A DNA stretch of 64,000 bases from Methylomagnum ishizawai (GCA_945861705.1 CAMAVM010000001.1:62001-126000); one strand, 5' to 3'; shown: positions 29,838 to 39,246, numbered from the stretch's first letter. Numbers and translations are program-made. The notes: generated by a model not told the origin, from the sequence alone.

Positions 29838-30569
29838 ATGGAAAAAAATGTATTGATTACTGGTGCCGCCCAACGCATAGGAGCCGCTTGCGCCAGGCTG
29901 TTACACGACTGCGGCTGCAATGTTGTATTGCATTACAGATCGTCGAAGCAAGATGCCGAGCAGCTCTGCAATGAACTCAACCAAAAACGCCACGATTCAG
30001 CAAGACTGGTGCAAGGCAATCTAAGCAATAGGGAAGAACTGGAAGCGATTGCCCAAGTTGCTATTTCAAGTTGGGAAGGCGTGGATGTACTCATTAACAA
30101 TGCCTCATCGTTCTACCCCACACCATTTGCGACCACTAACGAAGAACAATGGGACGACTTATTAGGCAGCAACCTTAAAGCACCTTTTTTCCTGTCCAAA
30201 GCCTTATCTGAGTGTTTGGCAAAACGCCAAGGCAGTATTGTCAATATTGTAGATATTCATGCCGAACGCGGTCTGCCGGGTTATCCGGTGTACAGTATTG
30301 CTAAAGCCGGATTGGTGGCGATGACCAAAATTTTAGCCAAGGAACTCGCACCAACAATAAGGGTTAATGCCGTTGCACCCGGCGCGATACTCTGGCCGGA
30401 AAACGGCTTGTCGGAACAAGGGAAGAATGAAATATTGCAGCGCGTACCGTTGGCGCGGTGCGGATCGCCTGAAGATATTGCCAAGGCCGTGCTTTATCTG
30501 GTGAAAGATGCCGATTATGTAACGGGACAAATCCTTACTGTGGATGGTGGTAGGATTTTATTTTCCTGA
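29838..30569 (+). CDS. Pteridine reductase-like short-chain dehydrogenase
   Basis: An NADPH-dependent SDR of 243 residues. The cofactor motif is TGAAQRIGAACARLL, with an arginine-containing HYRSS loop that favours NADP. The NNASSFYPTPF strand, the catalytic YSIAK and the VTGQILTVDGG end are present. TGAAQRIG and YRSS are typical of pteridine reductases (PTR1/FolM group), which reduce dihydrobiopterin or dihydrofolate. The ATG at 29838 has AAGGA 8 bases upstream; the frame opens at 29820. A perfect TTGACA lies near 29777, but no good -10 is at the right distance. Confidence 0.85.
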   Translation: MEKNVLITGAAQRIGAACARLLHDCGCNVVLHYRSSKQDAEQLCNELNQKRHDSARLVQGNLSNREELEAIAQVAISSWEGVDVLINNASSFYPTPFATTNEEQWDDLLGSNLKAPFFLSKALSECLAKRQGSIVNIVDIHAERGLPGYPVYSIAKAGLVAMTKILAKELAPTIRVNAVAPGAILWPENGLSEQGKNEILQRVPLARCGSPEDIAKAVLYLVKDADYVTGQILTVDGGRILFS

Positions 30570-30748
30570 AAGCTAAGAAAACCTTAACTCATTGATTATA
30601 ATTATTGTTAATCAGGATAATAATGAAGTTAATCAACGCTTTATCACACACATAATCAACTCAAGCCATTCATCCTAAACTCCGATAAACTCAGGCGAGT
30701 TTTGTCGAAAACCTTATTCAGCCTACTCCCTAACCCACATCAAGTTAA

Positions 30749-30773
30749 TATTTCACCTATTCAAGGTGAAATA
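30749..30773. promoter_or_regulatory. Perfect inverted repeat, candidate operator
   Basis: TATTTCACCT-ATTCA-AGGTGAAATA has two perfect 10-bp arms around a 5-base spacer. It lies about 60 bases upstream of the putative -35 of the multicopper oxidase gene and has no T-tract, so a regulator site is more likely than a terminator. The regulator is unknown. Confidence 0.4.
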
Positions 30774-30829
30774 CTTCACAGCAAAACTAACTCGCCCCAC
30801 CTACTATTTACTTAGCCGTAAATTTAGCC

Positions 30830-30859
30830 TTGTTCAATCAAATAAATTTTATTTATAGT
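30830..30859 (+). promoter_or_regulatory. Possible sigma-70 promoter of the multicopper oxidase gene
   Basis: TTGTTC and TATAGT are separated by 18 bases. The predicted start near 30866 leaves a leader of about 70 bases. Confidence 0.4.
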
Positions 30860-30936
30860 CGATGAAAGCGCGGTAAAATCTTCAATTAATCTTTGATTTA
30901 TTAATGCTTCACCCTAATCCCCCACAGGAGTCATTC

Positions 30937-32859
30937 ATGCCCAATCTTAAACCTTTTCAAGATCTCCTCCCTATACCTGACGTTGTGGCACCCGTTGGCA
31001 CTGTCTCCAAAGAACAGCGTCTTACGATCAAAGCGAAAGTTAAACAGGTCAAGCTGCACAAAAATCTCCCTGATACAGAAGTCTGGAGTTATCGACTGAG
31101 TGAAGGAACGATTGCCAGGCAAGGTGCGGGATCGAGCTTTCTTGGTCCAACAATTGAGGTCAATCATAGAGATATTGTTAAAGTCCGCTGGGCCAATAAA
31201 ATTAAAGCTTCCGGCAACACACCAGCGAAATTGCCCTATGAAGTCGTCAAAATAGACCCCATAACGGTTACTGATATTCCACAAAACGTACCGGGCAAAG
31301 ACGGCGCTCTTTCAGATCTGCAAGACAAATTACGTCCAAAGCTACGTGATCTGCAAGCTTCACTGGTTACCCATCTTCATGGAGGTCGTACTCAGGCAGA
31401 TTCAGACGGCTGGCCTGACAATACTGCGGTCACGGATCAATCCGCTGATTACACCTACCATAACAACCAAGCAGCCACTATGCTTTGGTATCACGACCAC
31501 GCGAACCATGTGACACGGTTAAATGTGTTTGCGGGATTGGCTGGTATTTGGTTAATTCGTGATAAAGAAGAAGCCAATCTTGGCCTGCCAGATGGCGATT
31601 TCGAATTACCGCTGGTCATTCAGGATCGCAATCTTGATGTAGAAGCGGGAAGTTTTACCGGCAAACTCCTGCATAAAACCGAAGTCAACGGCGGTCCTGC
31701 TGAATTTTTTGGACCTTATACCTTGGTGAACGGAAAAATTTGGCCTAAAGCCGTTATTGAGCCGCGATTATATCGATTTCGGGTTTTAAACGGATCTAAC
31801 GCACGAACCTACAGGCTCATGTTGCTAGACGACCAAGGCAATAGCCAACACAACCTCATTTGGCAAATTGGTTGTGACCAAGGTCTGATGCAAAACAAAG
31901 CCGCATTTCCCATGGAAGGTCTTATTCTGGCTTCAGGTGAGCGCGTTGATCTGTTAGTTGATTTTTCAAGCTTTCCTAGCCAAAGCCTCTATCTGTGGAA
32001 CACCGCTGAAGCACCCTTCAGCAATACGACTCCCATCTCGGCCAATCCCGCCGCTGAATTAACCGCCCTGATAAACGACCCTTTTGCTGGCAACACGATG
32101 GATGCTGATCGCCGACCTTATCCCCAAATCATGCGTTTCGATGTCGAGTCTATGGTAAGCAGCATTCCGCATCAATTGCCTGCCGATCCTTTGTTGTCGG
32201 TACGTCCTGCTGCCAATTTATCAGCCAATATGCAAATTCGCTTAATGGCGCTGGTTGAAAAGCCACCGATAACACCCACAGGAACAGCTATGTTGGTGTT
32301 TTGGGAATATGTACGCGTCGCAAGTGAGCCAGCTCCACTCGGTGTGGATATTATCGATTTTACCTATGTCCATCCAGCGACAGGCTTGCCTATGACCGAA
32401 GCATTCTGGAAAGCTGCCGAAGAATTTTATGATCGTGTCAACTGGAAAATACACCTTGGTGATACTGAACAATGGTATATCGTTAATGTAAGCCCAGATA
32501 CCCATCCAATCCATGTACATCTTGTCGATATGAATGTGTCGCAACAATCCCTGTTCGACCTGACTGGATTTAGCACCAATGCGAGCAACGCCTTACCTGC
32601 CGGAACGACAGAAATTGATGGCAATATCGACACAATAACCCGTATTTCTGCCACAACGCCGGTCGCAATCCTAACCGACCAAACCGGCTCTAAAGACACT
32701 ATACGCATTAATCCTGGCGAAATGGTGGGGGTTACCATCAAGTTTTCCCCATATTGCGGAAAATACATGTACCACTGCCATATACTCGAACATGAAGACG
32801 ACGATATGATGCGACCTTTTGTAATCGTACCAAAATGGATTCCACACCACGAGCATTAA
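30937..32859 (+). CDS. Multicopper oxidase, CotA/bilirubin oxidase-like
   Basis: A three-domain blue copper oxidase of 640 residues that couples oxidation of phenolic or metal substrates to reduction of O2 to water. All four copper motifs are present: HLHGG, WYHDHA, HPIHVHL and YHCHILEHEDDDMM. The last carries the type 1 Cys and His with methionine as axial ligand. Its closest texture is spore-coat CotA and phenoxazinone synthase rather than CueO. No signal peptide is visible from the ATG at 30937, which has AGGAG 6 bases upstream, so cytoplasmic or surface-associated location is open. The frame opens at 30904. Monocistronic. Confidence 0.92.
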   Translation: MPNLKPFQDLLPIPDVVAPVGTVSKEQRLTIKAKVKQVKLHKNLPDTEVWSYRLSEGTIARQGAGSSFLGPTIEVNHRDIVKVRWANKIKASGNTPAKLPYEVVKIDPITVTDIPQNVPGKDGALSDLQDKLRPKLRDLQASLVTHLHGGRTQADSDGWPDNTAVTDQSADYTYHNNQAATMLWYHDHANHVTRLNVFAGLAGIWLIRDKEEANLGLPDGDFELPLVIQDRNLDVEAGSFTGKLLHKTEVNGGPAEFFGPYTLVNGKIWPKAVIEPRLYRFRVLNGSNARTYRLMLLDDQGNSQHNLIWQIGCDQGLMQNKAAFPMEGLILASGERVDLLVDFSSFPSQSLYLWNTAEAPFSNTTPISANPAAELTALINDPFAGNTMDADRRPYPQIMRFDVESMVSSIPHQLPADPLLSVRPAANLSANMQIRLMALVEKPPITPTGTAMLVFWEYVRVASEPAPLGVDIIDFTYVHPATGLPMTEAFWKAAEEFYDRVNWKIHLGDTEQWYIVNVSPDTHPIHVHLVDMNVSQQSLFDLTGFSTNASNALPAGTTEIDGNIDTITRISATTPVAILTDQTGSKDTIRINPGEMVGVTIKFSPYCGKYMYHCHILEHEDDDMMRPFVIVPKWIPHHEH

Positions 32860-32903
32860 AAACGAATAGGCGAATGGATTTAGGGAATCTTTAACAATTC
32901 AAA

Positions 32904-32928
32904 ACGCCTTCTCCTCTGGAGAAGGCGT
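32904..32928 (-). terminator. Perfect 11-bp hairpin terminator between convergent genes
   Basis: ACGCCTTCTCC-TCT-GGAGAAGGCGT is a perfect stem. Read on the minus strand it is followed by TTTTG, so it should end the rph transcript. It may also act on the multicopper oxidase transcript from the other side. Confidence 0.7.
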
Positions 32929-32981
32929 AATATGAGAAACTGGTTTGTAGCGTTATACCAACTTACTGTATCAAATATTAC

Positions 32982-33704
32982 CTACACATTACCCAATGCT
33001 ATCTGTTGTTTCTCCAGCAATTGTTTAATGCCGTATCTTGCCAGCTCTAACATCTGGTCGAGCTCTTCCTTCCTAAACGCATGACCTTCAGCCGTGCCTT
33101 GCAGTTCGATAAAGGCAAAAGCATCATTCATCACCACATTCATATCGGTTTCTGCTTGGCTGTCTTCTGGGTAATCCAAATCCAGTATCGGTACGCCTTG
33201 GTAAATACCAACAGAAACCGACGCAATTTGTCCATGGATGGGATTTTTCTTGATTTGCTTTTTTTTGAGCATGTGCTGTATCGCCAGGGATAAAGCCACA
33301 AAACCACCGGTAATCGCGGCAGTGCGGGTGCCACCGTCTGCCTGCAAAACATCGCAATCAATAGTGATGGTATTTTCGCCCAAGGCTTTCATATCGACAG
33401 CGGCACGTAGCGAACGTCCTATTAAACGCTGAATCTCCATCGTACGCCCACCCTGCTTGCCTTGGCTGGCTTCGCGCCCCATCCGGCTGTGGGTTGAACG
33501 TGGTAACATGCCGTATTCAGCAGTAATCCAACCTTCGCCTTTACCTTTTAAAAAGCGCGGCACATTGTTAGTGTCTACACTCGCCGTGCATAACACGCGG
33601 GTCTCACCAAATTCAACTAATACCGAACCTTCCGCATGTTTGGTAAAACCGCAGGTAAATTTAATGTCTCTCAGTTGATTTGCATCGCGTCCGCTCGGCC
33701 TCAT
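32982..33704 (-). CDS. rph: Ribonuclease PH
   Basis: A phosphorolytic 3'-5' exoribonuclease that trims tRNA 3' ends. It has 240 residues with the family start [14 protein letters not shown], the phosphate-binding [21 protein letters not shown] and the catalytic [16 protein letters not shown]. The C-terminal helix is complete, unlike the frameshifted K-12 copy. It lies downstream of the protein kinase gene on the same strand (77-base gap). Divergent yicC-gmk upstream fits the usual rph-yicC-gmk grouping. Confidence 0.96.
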   Translation of the reverse strand: MRPSGRDANQLRDIKFTCGFTKHAEGSVLVEFGETRVLCTASVDTNNVPRFLKGKGEGWITAEYGMLPRSTHSRMGREASQGKQGGRTMEIQRLIGRSLRAAVDMKALGENTITIDCDVLQADGGTRTAAITGGFVALSLAIQHMLKKKQIKKNPIHGQIASVSVGIYQGVPILDLDYPEDSQAETDMNVVMNDAFAFIELQGTAEGHAFRKEELDQMLELARYGIKQLLEKQQIALGNV

Positions 33705-33780
33705 GAATACTCCATTCTAAACCAGTCATAAAACGCGCCAGTATACCTGAAATGGCATGGTTTAGGTTTTGCGTAGGGGA

Positions 33781-34680
33781 TTATGGCTTAACCAGAGCTT
33801 GTTTGAATTGTTCGATAGTTTGTGGACGATCTTCAGGCTTGAGTTCCATCGCCCAATCAATCGCCTTCAAAAGATAATCGGGAAATTTTCGATTTAACGC
33901 TTTTATGGCAGGAATTAAGGTATCTTTTTGTATTCTCTCCGGTGCTGGAATCGGTGTTTTATTATCCAGACAGCTACGCATACTGGCACCAATCGCGTAT
34001 ATATCTGTCCAGGCTCCCAGTTGTGCCTTCGTATCATATTGTTCAGCCGGTGAAAATCCTGGCGTTAATACGGTATCCAATTTATTAATGCGGGTGCTGC
34101 TAACGCGTTGAATCGCGCCAAAATCCAGCAATAAGGCATCATTACCGGGACGTACCAAGATATTACCGGGCTTGATGTCAAGATGGACAAAATGCTGTTC
34201 ATGGATATAACTGACACCCGCTAACAACGTATCAAATACGGCTAATAGAAACTCTTCAGTCATTGTCAGCATTTTTTTGCTTATCAGCTTATCTAGCGTC
34301 ACGCCGTAATCGTAAGTCATAACCATATAAACCGTGTCATTGGCTCTAAAGAAATTGGTCACTTCGACAATATTCGGGTGTTTCAAGGCAGCTAACACTT
34401 TGGCTTCTTCAAAAAATAACGCCCGCCCACGCTTGAACATGGTTTGGGCTTCGGCACTGTTTGCCACGACCACATTATTCCAGGTACGATGGGCAAGCTT
34501 TCTGGGCAGGTATTCCTTTAGGGCAACCTGAAACTGATCCGCCAGTTGCCTAGCCAGATAAACCGAGCTAAATCCGCCATGCGCCAATTCCCGCTCGATC
34601 ATATACTGGTCTATAATGGTGCCGGTTTGTAGATAGTTCCACGCTTTGGGATAGGTTTGCGGGTCGTAATATTCAGCCAT
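33781..34680 (-). CDS. Serine/threonine protein kinase
   Basis: A 299-residue Hanks-type kinase with no membrane segment or extra domain. The glycine loop is ELAHGGFSSVYLA, the ATP lysine is in VALKEYLP, the metal loop is LDFGA and the activation segment ends TPGFSPAEQY. The catalytic loop reads HLDIKPGN, with Leu in place of the Arg of HRD, a feature of RD-independent kinases. It begins 43 bases from divergent yicC and precedes rph. A PP2C-type phosphatase encoded 6 kb away (40242-40982) is a likely functional partner. Targets are unknown. Confidence 0.9.
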   Translation of the reverse strand: MAEYYDPQTYPKAWNYLQTGTIIDQYMIERELAHGGFSSVYLARQLADQFQVALKEYLPRKLAHRTWNNVVVANSAEAQTMFKRGRALFFEEAKVLAALKHPNIVEVTNFFRANDTVYMVMTYDYGVTLDKLISKKMLTMTEEFLLAVFDTLLAGVSYIHEQHFVHLDIKPGNILVRPGNDALLLDFGAIQRVSSTRINKLDTVLTPGFSPAEQYDTKAQLGAWTDIYAIGASMRSCLDNKTPIPAPERIQKDTLIPAIKALNRKFPDYLLKAIDWAMELKPEDRPQTIEQFKQALVKP

Positions 34681-34722
34681 AAATGTTGGATAGTTTGGAG
34701 CTAACTAAAGTATAGGTGAAAA

Positions 34723-35586
34723 ATGATAAGAAGCATGACCGCATTTGCAGTAAATGAAGCTGAACTTGGCAATCTGACGATAACTTGCGAATTGCGTTCC
34801 GTTAATCACCGCTATCTTGATGTTTCCTTGAAATTACCCGACCGCTTGCGCTTTGCGGAAGCCGATATCCGGTCGCTTATCGGCGCAAAAATCAGCCGTG
34901 GCAAAATTGAATGTTCCTTAACCACTAAAAAACAGACCAAGCAACAGAGCTTTATTGTCGATCCTGATGCCGTGGCGGCACTGATTACAGCAACCAAGCT
35001 GATCGAACAACAAATGTACTCCTCCATGTCATTCTCAGCACTGGACATACTGGCATTCCCTGGTATTCAGCAAGAATCCGAACTCGATAAGACCGACATC
35101 AGCGCAGGTATCAATAGTCTGATCACAGCCACTGTCAAACAGCTATTAGAAAGCAGGGCAAGAGAAGGCAGACAGCTCAAGGCTTTGATTGAAGAACGGT
35201 GCGTAAAAATTCAAGGTTTTATCGATTCAGGAAACCAGCGAATGCCGGAAGTGCTGGCATCTTTACGCAAAAAATTGACTGATCGAATTGCCGAACTGGT
35301 CATGCAGCCGGATTTTGACCGACTCGAACAAGAACTGGTGTATCTTACCCAAAAACTGGATATTACCGAAGAACTGGATCGCTTGGAAACCCATGTAACC
35401 GAGGTGCTACGTGTACTGGAACAAGTCGATCCAGTAGGACGACGGCTGGATTTTTTGATGCAGGAATTAAACCGCGAGGCCAATACCTTAGGTTCTAAAT
35501 CAATCGATAAAGATATGACACAAATTTCAATTGAGCTTAAAGTGCTTATTGAGCAAATTCGTGAGCAAGTCCAAAATATCGAATAG
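34723..35586 (+). CDS. yicC: YicC family endoribonuclease
   Basis: A 287-residue protein of the YicC/YloC family, shown in E. coli to be an endoribonuclease. The start IRSMTAFAVNEAELGNLTI, the internal CELRSVNHRYLDVSLKLP and the C-terminal DUF1732 block GRRLDFLMQELNREANTLGSKS are all diagnostic. It is followed 34 bases later by gmk, the usual arrangement. Confidence 0.94.
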   Translation: MIRSMTAFAVNEAELGNLTITCELRSVNHRYLDVSLKLPDRLRFAEADIRSLIGAKISRGKIECSLTTKKQTKQQSFIVDPDAVAALITATKLIEQQMYSSMSFSALDILAFPGIQQESELDKTDISAGINSLITATVKQLLESRAREGRQLKALIEERCVKIQGFIDSGNQRMPEVLASLRKKLTDRIAELVMQPDFDRLEQELVYLTQKLDITEELDRLETHVTEVLRVLEQVDPVGRRLDFLMQELNREANTLGSKSIDKDMTQISIELKVLIEQIREQVQNIE

Positions 35587-35620
35587 CTGACACATTACGA
35601 ACTAATCACCGCAAAATAAC

Positions 35621-36241
35621 ATGAGTATCGGCAAACTTTACATCATTTCTGCACCTTCTGGAGCCGGAAAAACCAGCTTAGTCAGACAGTTGATGGCTGA
35701 AGTCGATAACTTGGTCGTATCAATATCCCATACCACACGTCGGATACGACCTGGAGAAAGTCAGGGTGTAGACTATTATTTTGTCTCGCCAGCCGAATTT
35801 CAGGCTTTATTGAATAATCATGAACTTCTGGAACATGCCTTGGTTTTTGATAATTATTACGGAACAGCGAAAACAACTGTCGAAAAAACCCTGAACGCAG
35901 GCATTGATGTCATCCTAGAAATTGACTGGCAAGGCGCACAACAAATAAAAAGCTTATGTCCTGATAGCCTATCCATCTTTATTTTGCCGCCCTCAACAGC
36001 GGTTCTCGAACAGCGACTACAAAATCGAGGACAAGACGATGACCACGTCATTGCCCGCCGTATGCGCGCTGCCGTCACTGAGATGAGCCATTACGACGAA
36101 TTTGACTATATCTTAGTCAATGATCGCTTTGAACGTGCGTTGACCGAATTAAAAAGCATCATTATTGCCAACAGACTGACAAAAGACCGGCAACAACAGA
36201 ATCTTAAAACCCTTATTACCGCCCTGCTATCTTCAACTTGA
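35621..36241 (+). CDS. gmk: Guanylate kinase
   Basis: Phosphorylates GMP to GDP. It has 206 residues with the P-loop SAPSGAGKTSLVRQL at the N-terminus, the GMP-binding SISHTTRRIRPGE and GVDYYFVS segments, and DVILEIDWQGAQQIK. Length and motifs are normal. Cotranscribed with yicC. The usual rpoZ-spoT genes do not follow; dhaK does. Confidence 0.96.
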   Translation: MSIGKLYIISAPSGAGKTSLVRQLMAEVDNLVVSISHTTRRIRPGESQGVDYYFVSPAEFQALLNNHELLEHALVFDNYYGTAKTTVEKTLNAGIDVILEIDWQGAQQIKSLCPDSLSIFILPPSTAVLEQRLQNRGQDDDHVIARRMRAAVTEMSHYDEFDYILVNDRFERALTELKSIIIANRLTKDRQQQNLKTLITALLSST

Positions 36242-36296
36242 GCGGACACTCTGTGCTTTTGTACTGTTGAATCCGTTATTCAAAAGAGGTAGCACT

Positions 36297-37286
36297 ATGA
36301 AAAAATTCATCAATAATATCGATACCGTCCTCAGCGAAAGCCTGCAAGGATTCGCCTTAGCCCATAGTGACATCGTCGAATTCAACGCAGAACCCCGCTA
36401 CGTCAGAAGAAAAACGCTAAAGCAACCGGGCAAAGTCGTGCTGATTTCAGGTGGTGGTTCAGGACACGAACCTTTACATACCGGCTTCGTGGGTGTAGGC
36501 ATGTTGGATGCGGCGTGTCCTGGGCAAATATTCACCTCCCCTTCCCCTGACCAGATGTTGGCTGCGGCACAAGCCGTGCAGCAAGGTGGCGGGGTTTTAT
36601 TCATCGTCAAAAATTACGCCGGCGATGTCATGAATTTTGAAATTGCTTCGGAAATGCTGGAGTTGCCCAATGCGTCTGTGCTAGTCAGTGACGATGTTTC
36701 CTTACCAAAAGACCATAGCACCGGACGACGCGGCGTTGCAGGAACTTTGATTGTAGAAAAGATGCTCGGTGCGGCGGCTGAAAATGGCGCAACATTAGCT
36801 GAATGCAAAGCCTTGGGCGACCGCATCAATCTTGTCACTGCATCAATGGGCGTTGCCCTGACCAGTTGCACCGTCCCTGCCCTGGGCAAACCGACATTCG
36901 ATATTACCGACAATGAAATGGAAATCGGCGTGGGCATTCACGGCGAGCGCGGACGTGAAACCGTACCTTTAAAAAGTGCATCGGAAATTGTTGAACAAGT
37001 AGCTACGATTATTGATGAAGAATTGCAGCCCCAACAAGGTCAGGAAGTACTGCTGCATATCAACGGATTCGGCGGCACACCGTTAATGGAACTGTATTTG
37101 CTGTACGATTTGGCGGCGACATTCTGGCAAAAGCGCGGCTTGCGGATTACTCGATCCTTGGTCGGCAATTTCACCACCTCAATCGATATGGCTGGTGCTT
37201 CGATTACCTTAACTTTATTAGATGAGGAATTGGTACGCTTGTGGGATGCACCTGTGCATACGGCGGCATTACGGTGGGGTTGTTGA
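36297..37286 (+). CDS. dhaK: Dihydroxyacetone kinase subunit DhaK
   Basis: The substrate-binding subunit that holds dihydroxyacetone as a covalent hemiaminal. It has 329 residues from the ATG at 36297, which has GAGGT 6 bases upstream (the frame opens at 36267). The Dha-binding histidine is in GVGIHGERG (His215). The GSGHEP loop (54-59) and NYAGD (107-110) around the site are intact. Its partner dhaL is encoded on the opposite strand, converging with an 18-base 3' overlap. No dhaM or fused kinase domain is near, so the phosphoryl donor (ATP or a phosphotransferase) is not settled by the sequence. Confidence 0.93.
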   Translation: MKKFINNIDTVLSESLQGFALAHSDIVEFNAEPRYVRRKTLKQPGKVVLISGGGSGHEPLHTGFVGVGMLDAACPGQIFTSPSPDQMLAAAQAVQQGGGVLFIVKNYAGDVMNFEIASEMLELPNASVLVSDDVSLPKDHSTGRRGVAGTLIVEKMLGAAAENGATLAECKALGDRINLVTASMGVALTSCTVPALGKPTFDITDNEMEIGVGIHGERGRETVPLKSASEIVEQVATIIDEELQPQQGQEVLLHINGFGGTPLMELYLLYDLAATFWQKRGLRITRSLVGNFTTSIDMAGASITLTLLDEELVRLWDAPVHTAALRWGC

Positions 37287-37919
37287 TTTATCAGATAAGG
37301 CATCGACAATGGCACAAATCATCAGTTGACTGCTTTTTGCACCCGCATCAATATGTCCCTGTGAACGTACACCCAAAAATGAAGCTCGACCTTTAGTTGC
37401 AAGCATATCGCGGGTAGATTCGGCACCTACTATTGCCGTCTGCTTGATCTGCTCGAATACATCTGGTTTATTTGCATCCTTTTGTAGTTGTTCCGCGACC
37501 GGAATCAACACATCAAGCATGGTTTTTTCGCCTTTATCTGCCTTGCCACGTTGCTTGACGGCTTCTACGCCATTCAAAAAAATATCGGGAAAAGTTGTTA
37601 GCGTTAATGGTTGATTATTTAGGTTCTTGCTCATGGCTAAAAATAGCGTCCCATAGAGCGAACCGGATGCACCACCGACTGAAGACATAATCGTCAAACC
37701 CATTTTTTGCAAGGCGGTTTGCCAGTCGAGCTGGCTTAATGCCTCGCTTTGCGCTGACAAAGCCTTGATGCCACGCTGCAAATTCGTCACGTGATCGCCA
37801 TCTCCAATAGCCTGATCCAGCGCAGTTAACTCTTCAGCGTTGATTTCAATCATTTTGGCTACAGCTAAAATTAGCTTGGGTAATATGGCAGCAGTATTTG
37901 GCATGATGACGATCCGCAT
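37269..37919 (-). CDS. dhaL: Dihydroxyacetone kinase subunit DhaL
   Basis: The nucleotide-binding subunit, 216 residues. The Mg-coordinating aspartates are in LDQAIGDGDHVTN (Asp35, Asp40, Asp42). SSVGGASGSLYGTLF and the KADKGEKTMLDVLIP motif are typical. The gene runs toward dhaK and overlaps its last 18 bases, whereas the two are normally cotranscribed in one direction. The ATG at 37919 has GAGA 5-7 bases upstream; an in-frame ATG at 37904 is possible. It is preceded by a DUF1289 gene on the same strand (27-base gap). Confidence 0.92.
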   Translation of the reverse strand: MRIVIMPNTAAILPKLILAVAKMIEINAEELTALDQAIGDGDHVTNLQRGIKALSAQSEALSQLDWQTALQKMGLTIMSSVGGASGSLYGTLFLAMSKNLNNQPLTLTTFPDIFLNGVEAVKQRGKADKGEKTMLDVLIPVAEQLQKDANKPDVFEQIKQTAIVGAESTRDMLATKGRASFLGVRSQGHIDAGAKSSQLMICAIVDALSDKSTTPP

Positions 37920-37946
37920 TAATTTCTCTAAGGTAATAGTGTAATG

Positions 37947-38162
37947 CTAGCTGCCGGATTGCCGGTACCTTTCATGATAGGCGGTACGACGTGATGCTGT
38001 GTTATTCAAGATAACTTGCCGAGTGCTATCGTCAGCATCCGCCCAACCCACAATTTCAGGCAAGGAACGGAAACATCCCACACACACATCTTCTTCATTG
38101 AGACAACAATTGCTTATACAAGGCGATGATATTGCTGGAGTAATCAGTTTTTCAGCACTCAA
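37947..38162 (-). CDS. DUF1289 family cysteine-rich protein
   Basis: A 71-residue protein with the DUF1289 pattern SPCISNCCLNEEDVCVGCFR followed by EIVGWADA. The four conserved cysteines suggest a small metal or Fe-S site. Function is unknown. It is on the same strand as dhaL, 27 bases upstream, so the two may be cotranscribed. The start is at the edge of a 350-base intergenic region. Confidence 0.85.
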   Translation of the reverse strand: MSAEKLITPAISSPCISNCCLNEEDVCVGCFRSLPEIVGWADADDSTRQVILNNTASRRTAYHERYRQSGS

Positions 38163-38517
38163 ATTGATTATTCTGGATCATTTTAGGATACACGATGATA
38201 ACACACCCCAACATGCTAGCCGCTTTACCAAAGCAGCCAATTCAAGCTAGCTCACTGAGCTTTCGTGCATTATTTTTGTTGGCTTATCCGTATTATTTCT
38301 AATCAACGACTCCTGCCCATCCAACCCTCTACAAAGTGTAATCAATTTCGTCGCTTTGCTGTGAACACATTTCTAAGTGGTATCGGTAAATTTTACCGCT
38401 CACAATATGTCAACTTCCGGTAATATAGGCTAACTGTGGTTTGATGAGTTTTCAGCATAGCCATTTACTGTTAAAAAAACTAAAACATCCCAATCCAACG
38501 TTCAAAAACTCTCAACA
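38163..38517. other. Intergenic region between divergent genes
   Basis: About 355 bases separate the DUF1289 gene and the TauE/UreH-like gene. Apart from one short possible ORF (38195-38302) I see no gene, no clear promoter and no terminator in it. Confidence 0.5.
38195..38302 (+). CDS. Possible 35-residue ORF, perhaps an NnrS remnant
   Basis: An ATG at 38195 preceded by AGGA at 7 bases opens a 35-codon frame. The product ends SLSFRALFLLAYPYYF, which recalls the FRxFFLLA segment at the N-terminus of NnrS membrane proteins. It stops at once afterwards, so it is either a degraded gene end or chance. No further NnrS-like sequence is visible downstream. Confidence 0.22.
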   Translation: MITHPNMLAALPKQPIQASSLSFRALFLLAYPYYF

Positions 38518-39246
38518 ATGTCATTTGATCCCTCTTTTACCACCTCTTATTTGGTCGCCTTTGCGATGGGTCTTGCTACCAGTTTGCATTGTGTGGGCAT
38601 GTGCGGCTCGATCATCGGTACACTTACGTTAAGTTTAAGCCCAGAAATACGCAACCGTAAACGGCTGCTAATTCCGTTTGTGTTTAACTACAATTTGGGG
38701 CGGATCACCAGCTATACCTTGGCGGGCGCGCTAGCTGGCATTGTTGAATCGTTCTTTCCTGCACCTGCAACTGACATCAATGGCTATCGCATATTGCAGT
38801 TGTTTTCGGCGATTATTATGGCTGGCGCAGGTTTTTATATTGCTGGTTGGTTGCCACGTTTTGCTTATATTGAGAAAGCTGGCGTTAAATTGTGGAAGTT
38901 AATAGAACCTTTCGGACGCAAACTCATCCCCGTCAAAGACCGTACTCAGGCTTTTTTGTTCGGCATGGTGTGGGGCTGGTTGCCGTGCGGATTGGTTTAT
39001 ACTGCCCTGGCACTGGCATTAACAACCGGTGATGTCAGTAAAAGCGCATTGACCATGCTATCTTTCGGTTTAGGTACTTTACCTGCGGTGATGGGAGTCG
39101 GTATAATGACCAGCGTACTCACGCGGTTATCGAGAATGCAACGCTTTAAACAGGTAGTAGGTCTGTTTATGATAGCACTGGCACTATTGGCCGCGATGCC
39201 TTGGCTTAATCCAATGGCTATAATAATAAATCATACGAATCACTAG
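38518..39246 (+). CDS. TauE/SafE (UreH-like) family membrane protein
   Basis: A 242-residue protein with about six transmembrane helices of the UreH_2/sulfite exporter family, often found with cytochrome oxidase maturation and metal transport genes. Diagnostic motifs are SLHCVGMCGSIIGTL in the first helix and MVWGWLPCGLVYTAL in the second half. Each carries conserved cysteines suited to binding copper or nickel. No clear ribosome binding site precedes the ATG at 38518. It is followed 10 bases later by a sigma-54 activator gene, so the two are probably linked in expression. Confidence 0.82.
   Translation: MSFDPSFTTSYLVAFAMGLATSLHCVGMCGSIIGTLTLSLSPEIRNRKRLLIPFVFNYNLGRITSYTLAGALAGIVESFFPAPATDINGYRILQLFSAIIMAGAGFYIAGWLPRFAYIEKAGVKLWKLIEPFGRKLIPVKDRTQAFLFGMVWGWLPCGLVYTALALALTTGDVSKSALTMLSFGLGTLPAVMGVGIMTSVLTRLSRMQRFKQVVGLFMIALALLAAMPWLNPMAIIINHTNH

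Larger units (their letters stand above)
30570..30936. other. Intergenic region upstream of the multicopper oxidase
   Basis: About 370 AT-rich bases with no convincing gene. It holds a perfect 10-bp inverted repeat (30749-30773) and a likely promoter (30830-30859), both listed separately. Confidence 0.6.
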
